From Rhodococcus sp. OK519 (GTDB taxonomy: Bacteria; Actinomycetota; Actinomycetes; Mycobacteriales; Mycobacteriaceae): DNA of 64,000 bases. Below are positions 26,681 through 34,581 of this stretch, one piece after another. Positions within the stretch are counted from its first letter, which is position 1, and every line of letters starts with the position of its first letter. The stretch is from the NCBI RefSeq assembly GCF_003051005.1, contig NZ_QAOW01000008.1:124001-188000 (forward strand), read 5' to 3'. A program made the position numbers and the translations under genes. The notes under the pieces were generated by a model. The model was not told the origin of the DNA. It did no database searches and was given only the letters and a program-made list of their open reading frames with translations.

Positions 26681-27280
26681 TTAGCGCGTGGGGACGGCGA
26701 GACCGGACCGCAGGTGGTCGAAGGCCTCGCGAACGAGTTGCTCGGGGTTGTCGGCCGACGACCGGCCGCTCATCCACAGATCGAGGGACGCCTTGCAGGC
26801 GGCGCCGACCACCATCTGCAGCAGGCTCGGGTAGAGGCCGGTGGCACCGGTGCGCTCGGCGATGACCTCGTCGAGCATCGGGGTGAGCCGCACGTGCATC
26901 TCCATCTTCTTGGCGAGCAGTGCGGGGCTCGAGTCGATGAGTTCGACGAGCGCCTGCATCTCGTCGAGTTCGCGCTCGGACCCGGTGAGGGCCCGCACGA
27001 CGATCTGTTCGAGCGAATCGAGGATCGGTTCGTCGGCGGGACGCTCGCGCAGCCAGTCGGCCCACTCGAGAACCTGCGCCTCCAGGTGGTGGAGGACGGC
27101 CTCTTCCTTGCAGGAGAAGTAGTTGTGGAACGTCCGGGTGGAGACGCCCGCGTCGGCCGCGATCATGTCGGCGGTCACGAGTTCGAGGCCACGCCCCTTG
27201 GCGAGGCGTGCGGCGGCCTCGCTGAGCGCGATGCGCGTCGCCGCCTTCTTCCGGTCTCGGAGCCCGAGTACTTCACTCAC
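26681..27280 (-). CDS. TetR-family repressor of the MMPL pump
   Basis: 199 residues. The N-terminal helix-turn-helix is clear: KKAATRIALSEAAARLAKGRGLELVTADMIAADAGVSTRTFHNYFSCKEEAVL. The C-terminal ligand domain runs to the end (QLVREAFDHLRSGLAVPTR). The start is GTG at 27280. It lies directly upstream of the MMPL gene on the same strand with a 27-base gap, so the two are likely co-transcribed and the repressor probably controls both. A palindrome at 27299-27316 immediately upstream of the start is a fitting operator. Ligand unknown. Confidence 0.92.
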   Translation of the reverse strand: MSEVLGLRDRKKAATRIALSEAAARLAKGRGLELVTADMIAADAGVSTRTFHNYFSCKEEAVLHHLEAQVLEWADWLRERPADEPILDSLEQIVVRALTGSERELDEMQALVELIDSSPALLAKKMEMHVRLTPMLDEVIAERTGATGLYPSLLQMVVGAACKASLDLWMSGRSSADNPEQLVREAFDHLRSGLAVPTR

Positions 27281-27298
27281 TTCATCAAAAGTACCGAA

Positions 27299-27316
27299 AT
27301 TGCAGATCTCTGCAAT
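27299..27316. promoter_or_regulatory. Probable TetR operator
   Basis: Inverted repeat ATTGCAG-ATCT-CTGCAAT, 7-base perfect arms around a 4-base spacer, 19 bases upstream of the TetR start. The repeated TTGCAG half-site occurs again at 27318-27323. It also lies in the short gap before the divergent methyltransferase gene. Autoregulation is inferred from position and symmetry. Confidence 0.6.
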
Positions 27317-27441
27317 GTTGCAGCGGAGTGCATCTTTGTGGGCTTCAGCACACCCGGCGGATGCGAGTGATCGACGTCACCGCCAGGCCCTCCGGGCCTA
27401 GGCTGATCGCACACCCGGCGCACCACCGAACGGCGGCCGAA

Positions 27442-28206
27442 ATGCCCGATTGGGACGGCGAACAGTACGCACGGACCAGCGATCTGCAGCGCGCGATGGC
27501 AACGCGCGCGATCGCCGGACTGGAGCTGAATCCGAACGACCGCCTGCTCGACGTCGGCTGCGGCGACGGCTTCGTCACGCGACTGCTCGCCAAGCAACTG
27601 CCCGCGGGCCGCGCGGTGGGCGTCGACGCATCCCCGCGGATGATCGCGAAAGCGGGCAAGGGCGCACCGAACGTCCAATTCGTCCTGGCCGATGCCCGCG
27701 ACCTACCGTTCCGCGCCGAGTTCGACGTCGCGGTGTCGTTCAACGCGCTGCACTGGGTGACCGAACAGCGGCGCGCGCTCGGGTCGATCGCTGCCGCGGC
27801 CCGGCCCGACGCCCGCGTGTTGATCCAGGTGGTGTGTGCGGGCGAACGTCCCAGCCTCGAGACGATTGCAATGGAGGTCGCGGGCGCGCCGCGCTGGGTG
27901 GATCGGTTCGCCGGCTTCGCTCCCCCGTTCGTCCACGTCGACCCCGCCGAATACCCGGACCTCGCGGCGTCGGCCGGACTGCGCACGACCGACCTGTCGG
28001 TACACGACGTCACGTGGGACTTCGGCTCGCACGACGCGTTCGCCGAGTGGTGCAGCAACGGCGCCGACGCCTGGACCGGACGACTGGCCCCCGAGGACCG
28101 GCCACACTTCCTCGAGGATTGGGTGGCCGCGTACGAGGAGGTGTCGGGACACCCGGGGCTGTTCCAGTTCACGCAGATGCGTGCCGACCTGCGGGTGCAC
28201 CACTAA
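27442..28206 (+). CDS. SAM-dependent methyltransferase (trans-aconitate methyltransferase-like)
   Basis: 254-residue class I methyltransferase. It starts MPDWDGEQYARTSDLQ, a pattern of the Tam-like group, then motif I RLLDVGCGDGFVTRLLA, the acidic residue in AVGVDASPRMIA, motif II VQFVLADARDLPF, and FNALHWV. The C-terminal part (FGSHDAFAEWCSNG, FLEDWVAAYEE) is also Tam-like. Substrate unknown. ATG at 27442 was taken rather than an ATG 114 bases earlier because the family sequence begins here. The last four bases overlap the convergent Rrf2 gene. Confidence 0.85.
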   Translation: MPDWDGEQYARTSDLQRAMATRAIAGLELNPNDRLLDVGCGDGFVTRLLAKQLPAGRAVGVDASPRMIAKAGKGAPNVQFVLADARDLPFRAEFDVAVSFNALHWVTEQRRALGSIAAAARPDARVLIQVVCAGERPSLETIAMEVAGAPRWVDRFAGFAPPFVHVDPAEYPDLAASAGLRTTDLSVHDVTWDFGSHDAFAEWCSNGADAWTGRLAPEDRPHFLEDWVAAYEEVSGHPGLFQFTQMRADLRVHH

Positions 28207-28658
28207 CGGCGGCGCCATGCCCCGGGGTCGGCGGTGAGGTCGTCGACGAAGGCGGGCAGCGCGCCGGCGGCGACGTCGGCGATCGTGACCCCCTCGAGCA
28301 CCGCGCGCAGGTTGACGCGGACCGCGATCCACACCTGCTGCAGCGATGCGGCCGCGCCGTCGTAGCGGACATCCTCGGGCCGCTCCCCGCGCACCGACGC
28401 GAGCGGTCCCTCGACGGTGCGGATGACGTCGGCGATCGTGATCTCCTCGGCAGGACGGGTGAGCCGGTACCCACCCTCGGGTCCACGTCGGCCGTGCACC
28501 AGGCCGCCGCGACGCAGATCGGCGAGGATCGCCTCGAGGAATTTGGGGGCCATCGACTGCGCGCTCGACAGCGCCTCTGCCTTGACGAGGCTCGGCGCCG
28601 CGGCCGCGAGTTCGACGAGGGCACGCACCGCGCAGTCCACCCTCGCCGTGATGTGCAC
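28203..28658 (-). CDS. Rrf2-family regulator lacking the Fe-S cysteines
   Basis: 151 residues beginning VHITARVDCAVRALVELA. The winged helix is standard: KAEALSSAQSMAPKFLEAILADLRRGGLVHGRRGPEGGYRLTRPAEEITIADVIRTVEGPL. The stretch where IscR, NsrR and RsrR place three cysteines (about residues 88-105) has none; the only cysteine is near residue 9. It should therefore not bind an Fe-S cluster in the usual way. GTG at 28658 is preferred to the longer frame because it gives the family N-terminus. It is divergent from the fatty-acid hydroxylase gene, its most likely target. Confidence 0.87.
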   Translation of the reverse strand: MHITARVDCAVRALVELAAAAPSLVKAEALSSAQSMAPKFLEAILADLRRGGLVHGRRGPEGGYRLTRPAEEITIADVIRTVEGPLASVRGERPEDVRYDGAAASLQQVWIAVRVNLRAVLEGVTIADVAAGALPAFVDDLTADPGAWRRR

Positions 28659-28783
28659 GCCTGCCCCCCGCCCGATTCGACAACGCCTCGGCACAGACGT
28701 TACTCACCACCCGTGCGACAGTGACCCAGGCCACCGTGCGGGGTAGATTTTCGATCAGATGCGCTCGAAAGCTCGGAGGCGAC

Positions 28784-29746
28784 ATGTGGGAGACCCTCAC
28801 TGCGGCGTGGGGATCGCTGCTCGAACCGCTCGGTGACCCGGTCACCCTGGCGATACCGGCGTTCGTCGCGTTCCTGGGGCTCGAGTGGTTCGCCGCCCGC
28901 AAGCTCGAGGAGACCGAGCTCCGGGACGGCCGCTCTCATCCGCCGACGGCGGGGTACGAGTTCCGGGACGCGCGGGCGTCGATCTCGATGGGCTTGGTGT
29001 CGATCGCGACCACCGCGTTCTGGAAATCCTTGGCCTTGATCGGCTACTCGGCGATCTGGGTGTACGTCGCACCATGGCATCTGCCGGCGAACGCCTGGTA
29101 CACGTGGGTGCTCCTGCTGGTCGGCATCGACCTGCTGTACTACACGTATCACCGTATGGCGCACCGGATCCGGCTGATCTGGGCCACGCACCAGGCGCAT
29201 CACTCGAGCGAGTACTTCAACTTCTCGACGGCACTGCGGCAGAAGTGGAACAACAGCGGCGAGATCCTGATGTGGATTCCGTTGCCGCTGATCGGTATTC
29301 CACCGTGGATGATCTTCGTCGGATTCTCCGTGAATCTGGTGTACCAGTTCTTCGTGCACACCGAACGGATCGACAAGCTGCCGCGGCCCGTCGAATTCGT
29401 GTTGAACACCCCGTCGCACCACCGGGTCCACCACGGGTGCGATCCCGAGTACCTGGACCGCAACTACGGCGGCATCCTCATCGTGTGGGACCGGATGTTC
29501 GGCACCTTCCACGCCGAGAAACAGCGCCCCACCTACGGTTTGACGAAGCCGGTGGGCACGTACGACATCTGGAAGTTGCAGACCCACGAATATGCCGCGA
29601 TAGGACGTGACGTCCGCGCCGCAGCCACGTGGCGTGAACGCCTCGGCTATGTGTTGGGGCCCCCGGGGTGGGCGCCGTCAGGATCGGGCCAGGCTCACCA
29701 GGAAGTCGACCGTGCCATTGCCGTCGACCGTCACGAATCCCAGTGA
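28784..29746 (+). CDS. Sterol desaturase / fatty acid hydroxylase family protein
   Basis: 320-residue di-iron membrane enzyme. The histidine boxes HRMAHR (about residues 123-128), HQAHHS and HRVHHG are all present, with membrane helices before and between them. Family members hydroxylate or desaturate lipids or sterol-type substrates using oxygen; the substrate here is not known. GGAGG lies 4 bases before the ATG at 28784. Its final 69 bases overlap the convergent YceI gene, so the C-terminal tail after about residue 297 could be non-essential. It is divergent from the Rrf2 gene. Confidence 0.88.
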   Translation: MWETLTAAWGSLLEPLGDPVTLAIPAFVAFLGLEWFAARKLEETELRDGRSHPPTAGYEFRDARASISMGLVSIATTAFWKSLALIGYSAIWVYVAPWHLPANAWYTWVLLLVGIDLLYYTYHRMAHRIRLIWATHQAHHSSEYFNFSTALRQKWNNSGEILMWIPLPLIGIPPWMIFVGFSVNLVYQFFVHTERIDKLPRPVEFVLNTPSHHRVHHGCDPEYLDRNYGGILIVWDRMFGTFHAEKQRPTYGLTKPVGTYDIWKLQTHEYAAIGRDVRAAATWRERLGYVLGPPGWAPSGSGQAHQEVDRAIAVDRHESQ

Positions 29747-30361
29747 CGGCGGCGTGATTCCGTAGTCGGTCCACGTGACCGGCACGGCGCCGGACGCGAC
29801 GAGGACGTCGCCCGTGTGCAGCACCTTGACGTCCACGCTCACCGGACGGGTCTGATCCTTGAGGGTCAGCGTCCCGTCTGCCTTCACCGTCGCGGCCGTG
29901 CCGTCGGTGGGAAGCGACGCGAGATCGACCGGTGCGGTGAGGGCGAATTTCGCGGTCGGGAAGGTGTCGGCGTTCATCACGTTGCCGCGGAACTGTCCGT
30001 CGCGGCGCGAACTGTCGGTGGCGATGTCGGCGACCTGCACGACGATCTCGGCGGCGGTCAGCTTCTGGCCCGCAATGCTGACGTCTCCGTTGACCTGGTT
30101 CGTGGTGCCGACGACGGTGACCCGGGCTCCGTTGAGGATCTCGGACACCGTGTACCCGGCGACGGTCGCGTTGGCGCCCTCCCCCGGGCCGACAGCCCAC
30201 TCACCGTCGATCGAACCTGACGCGGCCTGCGCCCCCTCTGTGGACACGCTCGCGGCCGGGGCGTCGTCCTCGGCGATGAACTTGCCGTAGATCCACGGGC
30301 CCGCGAGCAGACCTGCAAGCACCACGACGACGACGCCACCGACGATCCACCACTTCTTCAT
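29678..30361 (-). CDS. YceI-family lipocalin-like protein, membrane anchored
   Basis: 227 residues: MKKWWIVGGVVVVVLAGLLAGPW is an uncleaved signal anchor, then a short linker and a YceI domain from about residue 50 (GEWAVGPGEGANATVAGYTV) through FRGNVMNADTFPTAKFALTAPV, GTLTLKDQTRPVSVDVKVLHTGD and WTDYGITPPSLGFVTVDGNGTVDFLVSLAR. YceI folds as a barrel that binds polyisoprenoid lipids. The ATG at 30361 was chosen; a GTG two codons earlier is possible. The gene's 3' end overlaps the hydroxylase gene's 3' end by 69 bases in opposite orientation. Confidence 0.9.
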   Translation of the reverse strand: MKKWWIVGGVVVVVLAGLLAGPWIYGKFIAEDDAPAASVSTEGAQAASGSIDGEWAVGPGEGANATVAGYTVSEILNGARVTVVGTTNQVNGDVSIAGQKLTAAEIVVQVADIATDSSRRDGQFRGNVMNADTFPTAKFALTAPVDLASLPTDGTAATVKADGTLTLKDQTRPVSVDVKVLHTGDVLVASGAVPVTWTDYGITPPSLGFVTVDGNGTVDFLVSLARS

Positions 30362-30367
30362 CGGCAC

Positions 30368-30742
30368 AGAGTAAGAGCACCCCGGGCTCGGCCGCTACAC
30401 CTACATCCTGGAAAGCTGTTCAAGACCGCTGCTCCACGCTCCCGCCCGGTCGCTGTCCTGGATCGGTTCGACGGCCGGCATCTCCGCAATAGCCGGATCC
30501 GGCGGCGGATGTGCCTCCCTCCAAATGCAACTCGTCCACCGGTGACGGTATGGCGATCTGGATCGAGCGGGATTCACCGCATGTCGTCACATTCCCGGCT
30601 GACTCCATTGTCTCGGTTAATGAACCCGAACGCGGTAACGCACTTCTCGTCGGCGGGGCTCGATCCATACGGGGCGGGAGAAGCCATCGACGATCGAGCC
30701 CAAGCCACATAGCAAGTGCGGGCGGCTCTCATCCTGTGTCGG
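30368..30742. other. Non-coding stretch at the edge of an accessory region
   Basis: About 375 bases without a convincing gene. Frames exist on both strands but none has a ribosome site with a recognisable product; a plus frame containing AIWIERDSPHVVTFPAD looks protein-like for some 40 residues and could be a gene fragment, though I do not recognise it. From here base composition becomes less G+C-rich than the flanks. Confidence 0.4.
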
Positions 30743-31249
30743 TCATGCGAGGTTCTCCGTCACAATCGCCTCGCTATCGAGGGGCCGAATCACAGCCCAG
30801 AGTTCGGTGGCGTGGCACCTACTAATCTTCCACTGGCCGTCTTCGGTGACGTACGCGTCGTCGTACTCGACGGCGCAGACCTTCTCGGTGCGGTCACGCA
30901 GATTCAGTTGCCGGAACCGCAGTGTCCACGTCCCTTCGGCGGTGGTATCGCTGGTCAGCCGAATGTCTGGGTGCAAGCCGTGGTGCATATCGAGAATGAG
31001 ATGCCTTTCGCCCTCCTTCTGCAGCGCGACGGCTCGATAGACAGCGGCGATACCATCGGCATCGTCGAAAGCGCCCATTCGTCCGTAATCGATCGACGCT
31101 CCCCTCGCCACGAAGCTGGCGCGGAAGCCGTCGGCGTCCTTGCCATCGCATGCCCGCCAGTAGCGGTACTTCAGCGCCTTGATTGCTTCGATGGCCTCTA
31201 GTCGAGCGATTCGCTGTTCGATATTTTCTTCAATATGCGTGGGGTTCAT
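30743..31249 (-). CDS. SnoaL / NTF2-like protein
   Basis: 168 residues of the cone-shaped NTF2-like fold: RIARLEAIEAIKALKYRYWRACDGKDADGFRASF, DYGRMGAFDDADGIAAVYRA, MHHGLHPDIRL and KISRCHATELW are the order seen in SnoaL_4-type proteins, which include dehydratases, isomerases and small subunits of ring-hydroxylating enzymes. Activity unknown. The ATG follows an excellent AAGGAGG 9 bases upstream. It lies downstream of the peptide-binding lipoprotein gene on the same strand, 264 bases apart. Codon use is less G+C-rich than that of the neighbouring chromosome, consistent with transfer. Confidence 0.8.
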   Translation of the reverse strand: MNPTHIEENIEQRIARLEAIEAIKALKYRYWRACDGKDADGFRASFVARGASIDYGRMGAFDDADGIAAVYRAVALQKEGERHLILDMHHGLHPDIRLTSDTTAEGTWTLRFRQLNLRDRTEKVCAVEYDDAYVTEDGQWKISRCHATELWAVIRPLDSEAIVTENLA

Positions 31250-31513
31250 ACTAGCCTCCTTCAGATTGATGATTTTTAATCGCCAGGTAGCGCGGTAGGC
31301 ATTATTCTAAAATGGACCGCGGCGCAGCCGTCCACTCCGTCGATCACGGCAAGCTACAGGGTCGCAATTGCGCACTTCGCAGAGTGAATCTGCGCCGACA
31401 ACATGGCGACCGACGGTGCCATGACTGCCTATCCACAGTTTTTCATGAAAGATTTTCAGCTCCGCATCTCCCTCTGGATGAGCGAATGGCTGGGGATCAC
31501 ACCGGGCCGAGAT

Positions 31514-33115
31514 TTACTTCATTCCTATCCATGCTTGATCGAACAGCATGACGCCGGCGGCTGACGGAACAATGCCGTAGATGTTTCTCTGCCAAGCCCA
31601 GAATGAGGGCAGCCCACTGGTCGGCACAGACGGCACGGTTTCATTCCACAGGACCTGAATCTTCGACAGCGTCTCTTCTGAAGATTTGAGGTCCTTCGCG
31701 TGCTGAAATTCGAGAAGCAACATGTCCATATCCGGGTTCACGTAGCCGGAAGTATTGGATCGAGATTCACTGCTCACGGTTGAGTACAGGCCCAGATCCG
31801 GAATCGCTTCATAGAGACCCATTCCCGAGTGGGACAAATCAAAATCGTGCTTAACATAGACTTTCAGGCCCAGGTCTGCAACATTATTGACCGGCACTAT
31901 TCTCACATCGAATCCGACGTCCTGTAATAGAGACTGCACAGCGAGACCGCCAGCCTGGTCCTTTGGTTCGTTGAGCACAACGTACTCGAGTGCCCCGTTG
32001 AACCCATCGGCCTTGGCCTGCGCCACAAGTTCTGCCGCCTTGGCTCGGTCATAGGCGACTCCCGGGGTGCTGGAGTGCCACTGCGAGGCTGGACCGAAGA
32101 GTTCAGAGCCGGGCAAACCTTGGCCCTTCTCGGCGCGCTGATCGATGAGGTCAGGATCCAACGCATAGGCGATTGCCTGCCGCACCCGGATGTCTGAGCC
32201 TGGACGGCCTTCTCGGTTGTTGATGATCACGGCGCCACCGGTGTTGAGGACGCTGATGTAACCGGGGTAGCCCTTTTCTTTGGCCGCGTTGATCGCCGAA
32301 CTGTCTCCCCTGATGTAGGCGATGCCGAGCTGTCCACTCTCCAAGGATTCGAGGTTGGCCTGCGGTCCATTGAGCGGTACTATCCGGAGTTTTTCGAGCC
32401 TGACAGGGCCGCCGTAGTACACCGGATTGGATTTGAAGACCCGCTCTTCGTAAGGAGCAAACTTTTCATCAATGAAAGGACCCGCGCCAATCGCCTTGAA
32501 GTTTTCACCTTCGTCTACACACGGTGCGACTATCATGCCGTGTCCGAGTGCGAGCATCGACGGGAACCGCATCCACGGCGCATTGAGATGGAAAACGACG
32601 GTGGACGTATCGATGGCCTCAATCGACACAACGGACTCAAGCCAGAGTTCGGCACCGTTGCCCTTGTCTTCGTTGTAGCGATTGATGCTCGCGATCACGG
32701 CGAGAGCGTCGAGTGGAGTGCCGTCGCTGAATTTCACTTCGTCGCGTAGCCTCAGCGTCCACGTGGTGCCGCCATCGGTGGTATCGAGGGACCGCGACAA
32801 CTTCGGCTTGAATTCTCCGGTGCCGGTGTCATACCGCATCAATACGTCGTAGACGGCGGCGAGTGCCGCCCCCGCGTCGTCGCGTGCGGCAGTCTTAGCC
32901 GGGTCCAGCGAGGTGGGCAACAATTGCACGCCGTAGGTCAGCGTGCCGCCCGCGACTGCCTCACCCGCCTCTGTTTGAGCATTGACCATGCCTGTTGCGA
33001 ACATACTGTCGTCGCTGACCCCGGCCTCACTGTTGGCGCAACTGACGAGAAGAAAGCCAGCGCCGAGCAGCGCCGCTGTGCTCCGCCAGCGCTTCCCGAA
33101 ACGAAACTTGATCAT
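31514..33115 (-). CDS. ABC-type peptide/solute-binding lipoprotein (SBP family 5)
   Basis: 533 residues. A signal peptide with lipobox LLVSC (cysteine at about residue 26 of this start) precedes a family 5 binding domain: GGTLTYGVQLLPTSLDPAKT, DVLMRYDTGTGEFKPKLSRSLDTTDGGTTWTLRLRDEVKFSDGTPL, VRQAIAYALDPDLI. Such proteins deliver oligopeptides, nickel or other solutes to an ABC importer. No permease or ATPase genes are near, which is unusual. ATG at 33115 was chosen; a GTG at 33124 is possible. It is divergent from a LysR gene, which probably controls it. DNA here is less G+C-rich than the flanks. Confidence 0.88.
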   Translation of the reverse strand: MIKFRFGKRWRSTAALLGAGFLLVSCANSEAGVSDDSMFATGMVNAQTEAGEAVAGGTLTYGVQLLPTSLDPAKTAARDDAGAALAAVYDVLMRYDTGTGEFKPKLSRSLDTTDGGTTWTLRLRDEVKFSDGTPLDALAVIASINRYNEDKGNGAELWLESVVSIEAIDTSTVVFHLNAPWMRFPSMLALGHGMIVAPCVDEGENFKAIGAGPFIDEKFAPYEERVFKSNPVYYGGPVRLEKLRIVPLNGPQANLESLESGQLGIAYIRGDSSAINAAKEKGYPGYISVLNTGGAVIINNREGRPGSDIRVRQAIAYALDPDLIDQRAEKGQGLPGSELFGPASQWHSSTPGVAYDRAKAAELVAQAKADGFNGALEYVVLNEPKDQAGGLAVQSLLQDVGFDVRIVPVNNVADLGLKVYVKHDFDLSHSGMGLYEAIPDLGLYSTVSSESRSNTSGYVNPDMDMLLLEFQHAKDLKSSEETLSKIQVLWNETVPSVPTSGLPSFWAWQRNIYGIVPSAAGVMLFDQAWIGMK

Positions 33116-33508
33116 GCCGATCACCGCATTCTGTGTTTGCTATGGCCCTCATGGCTCCGACGGTAGGGACGCACACGTTGTTTATTGATGAACGGAGGCC
33201 TCAGGCGCCCAGGTGTTCGGGGCCGCCTTACTCAGACGGCCAGCTAATGGGGGTGATCACCTCGGATTCATCGGATGTGACGTAGCAACAAAGATCTCTG
33301 AGCTGGTTGATGCTTCGACTCGGGCCGCCGACCGGAGTCTGACCCTGCGCAGATCCGTCCATGTCCCTCCCGCGCGGATACTTCCGCAGTTCCGACGTCA
33401 GCCCGACGAGCATCTGACCACCAAATTCATCGCGTCGGTCGAACACATGATTGATCAATTTTCAGGGGGAAGTCCAAGACTGCGACCATGCCGATCTAGT
33501 TTGTTGGC
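33116..33508. promoter_or_regulatory. Divergent promoter region, SBP lipoprotein / LysR
   Basis: About 390 bases between two divergent genes with no supported frame. LysR proteins usually bind such intergenic spaces at T-N11-A sites; AT-rich tracts around 33420-33470 (AATTCATCG, TTGATCAATTTTCAGG) are candidate positions. I could not fix a specific operator. Confidence 0.4.
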
Positions 33509-34414
33509 ATGCTTGATCTGACTCTGCGAGACCTTGAGTACGTCGATGTGGTGGAGAGGGAGCGGAACTTCACACGCGCCGCCGAGCAGATCCCCATGGC
33601 ACAGCCGGCGCTTAGCCAGGCAATCCGGAGGGTGGAGCGCCGCCTCGGCGTTGAGCTTTTCTCCAGGACCAGTCGACATGTCGAGCCGACCCTGGCAGGC
33701 AGGGTGCTCGCATCACATGCTCGGCAGATTCTTCACGATGTGCAACGAGCAGTGGCCGACGCACAGGTAGCCGGGGGGAATCGGACATTGAGTGTTCACG
33801 TCACGGAACCGTCGCTTCGCATCCCGCGTCAGGTTCTCGCAGCAGTTCGCCGAGATGTTCCGTCGGCGGCCATCCACCAGACCACCCTGCCGCACCGATT
33901 CGTGCCGGATAAACTCCGCGCAGGCGAACTTTCGCTTTCTATCGGTAATCGAATCACCGGTCCTGACGTCACATCAGTATTGCTGTGCCACGAGCCCGTT
34001 GTCGTCGTCATGGCGGCCCACCATCCGCTGGCTGCATGCGAGACGGCCACCATTGCACAGTTGGCCGAATATCCGTTGGTGTCGATCGATGACACGATGA
34101 GCACCTGGAATCAGTTCGTCGAGCACATGCTCGTCCGCGAAAATCTTGTGCCACTGTGGACATCGTCGAGCTCATTCGGCGCTGCAGCCGGTGCCGACCT
34201 CGTGGCTGACGGTCGATCCCTGCTTGTTTGCCTGGCCTCCGTCGGCGACGAGCAACCATCCGATCGTGTGTCCCGCCCGCTTCGCCCAGCTCAACAGGTT
34301 GGCTGGTTCCTCAGCTGGCGAACAGCCACAGGTGAACTGCCGCTCATCCGTAAGGTGCTTGCTGCCGCGGTGCGATTCCATGGACGTGGGGTCAGCCACT
34401 GTACGGCCGAATAG
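33509..34414 (+). CDS. LysR-family transcriptional regulator
   Basis: 301 residues. The N-terminal winged helix is complete: LRDLEYVDVVERERNFTRAAEQIPMAQPALSQAIRRVERRLGVELFSRTSRHVEPTLAGRVL. The effector domain follows (LSVHVTEPSLRIPRQVL..., LSLSIGNRITGPDVTSVLLCHEPVVVVMAAHHPLA). It is divergent from the solitary solute-binding lipoprotein gene, and with it and the SnoaL-like gene forms a compact unit on less G+C-rich DNA. Regulation of that lipoprotein in response to a small molecule is the natural reading. Start ATG at 33509 gives the family N-terminus. Confidence 0.88.
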   Translation: MLDLTLRDLEYVDVVERERNFTRAAEQIPMAQPALSQAIRRVERRLGVELFSRTSRHVEPTLAGRVLASHARQILHDVQRAVADAQVAGGNRTLSVHVTEPSLRIPRQVLAAVRRDVPSAAIHQTTLPHRFVPDKLRAGELSLSIGNRITGPDVTSVLLCHEPVVVVMAAHHPLAACETATIAQLAEYPLVSIDDTMSTWNQFVEHMLVRENLVPLWTSSSSFGAAAGADLVADGRSLLVCLASVGDEQPSDRVSRPLRPAQQVGWFLSWRTATGELPLIRKVLAAAVRFHGRGVSHCTAE

Positions 34415-34581
34415 GCACTGCGCCACTTTGGTTGACGGGCTGCGAGACGCACTTCGCGGTGAATGGATGTCGAGGAGCACCGCAATACCTACGGGTGCGA
34501 GGGCAGCCGTTCGACGGACCGTTCGGCGACGGCGGTGCCGACCTCGTTGACGGCGGTGCGGATAAGAATCGTCCTGTCGCT

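Noticed and set aside
24605-27370. A 921-residue plus-strand frame opposite the MMPL and TetR genes
   Set aside because: No domain, no start site, and both minus-strand genes have full family motifs.
30511-30825. Short frames in the non-coding space next to the SnoaL-like gene
   Set aside because: They lack ribosome sites, overlap the SnoaL-like gene at their ends, and match no family.
34488-34581. A 29-residue tail in frame after the MerR-clamp stop (RTAVNEVGTAVAERSVERLPSHP)
   Set aside because: It looks protein-like, but it is short, the stop before it is clean, and the clamp domain already ends with its usual C-terminus. It is kept as non-coding; a lost readthrough or chance frame are both possible.
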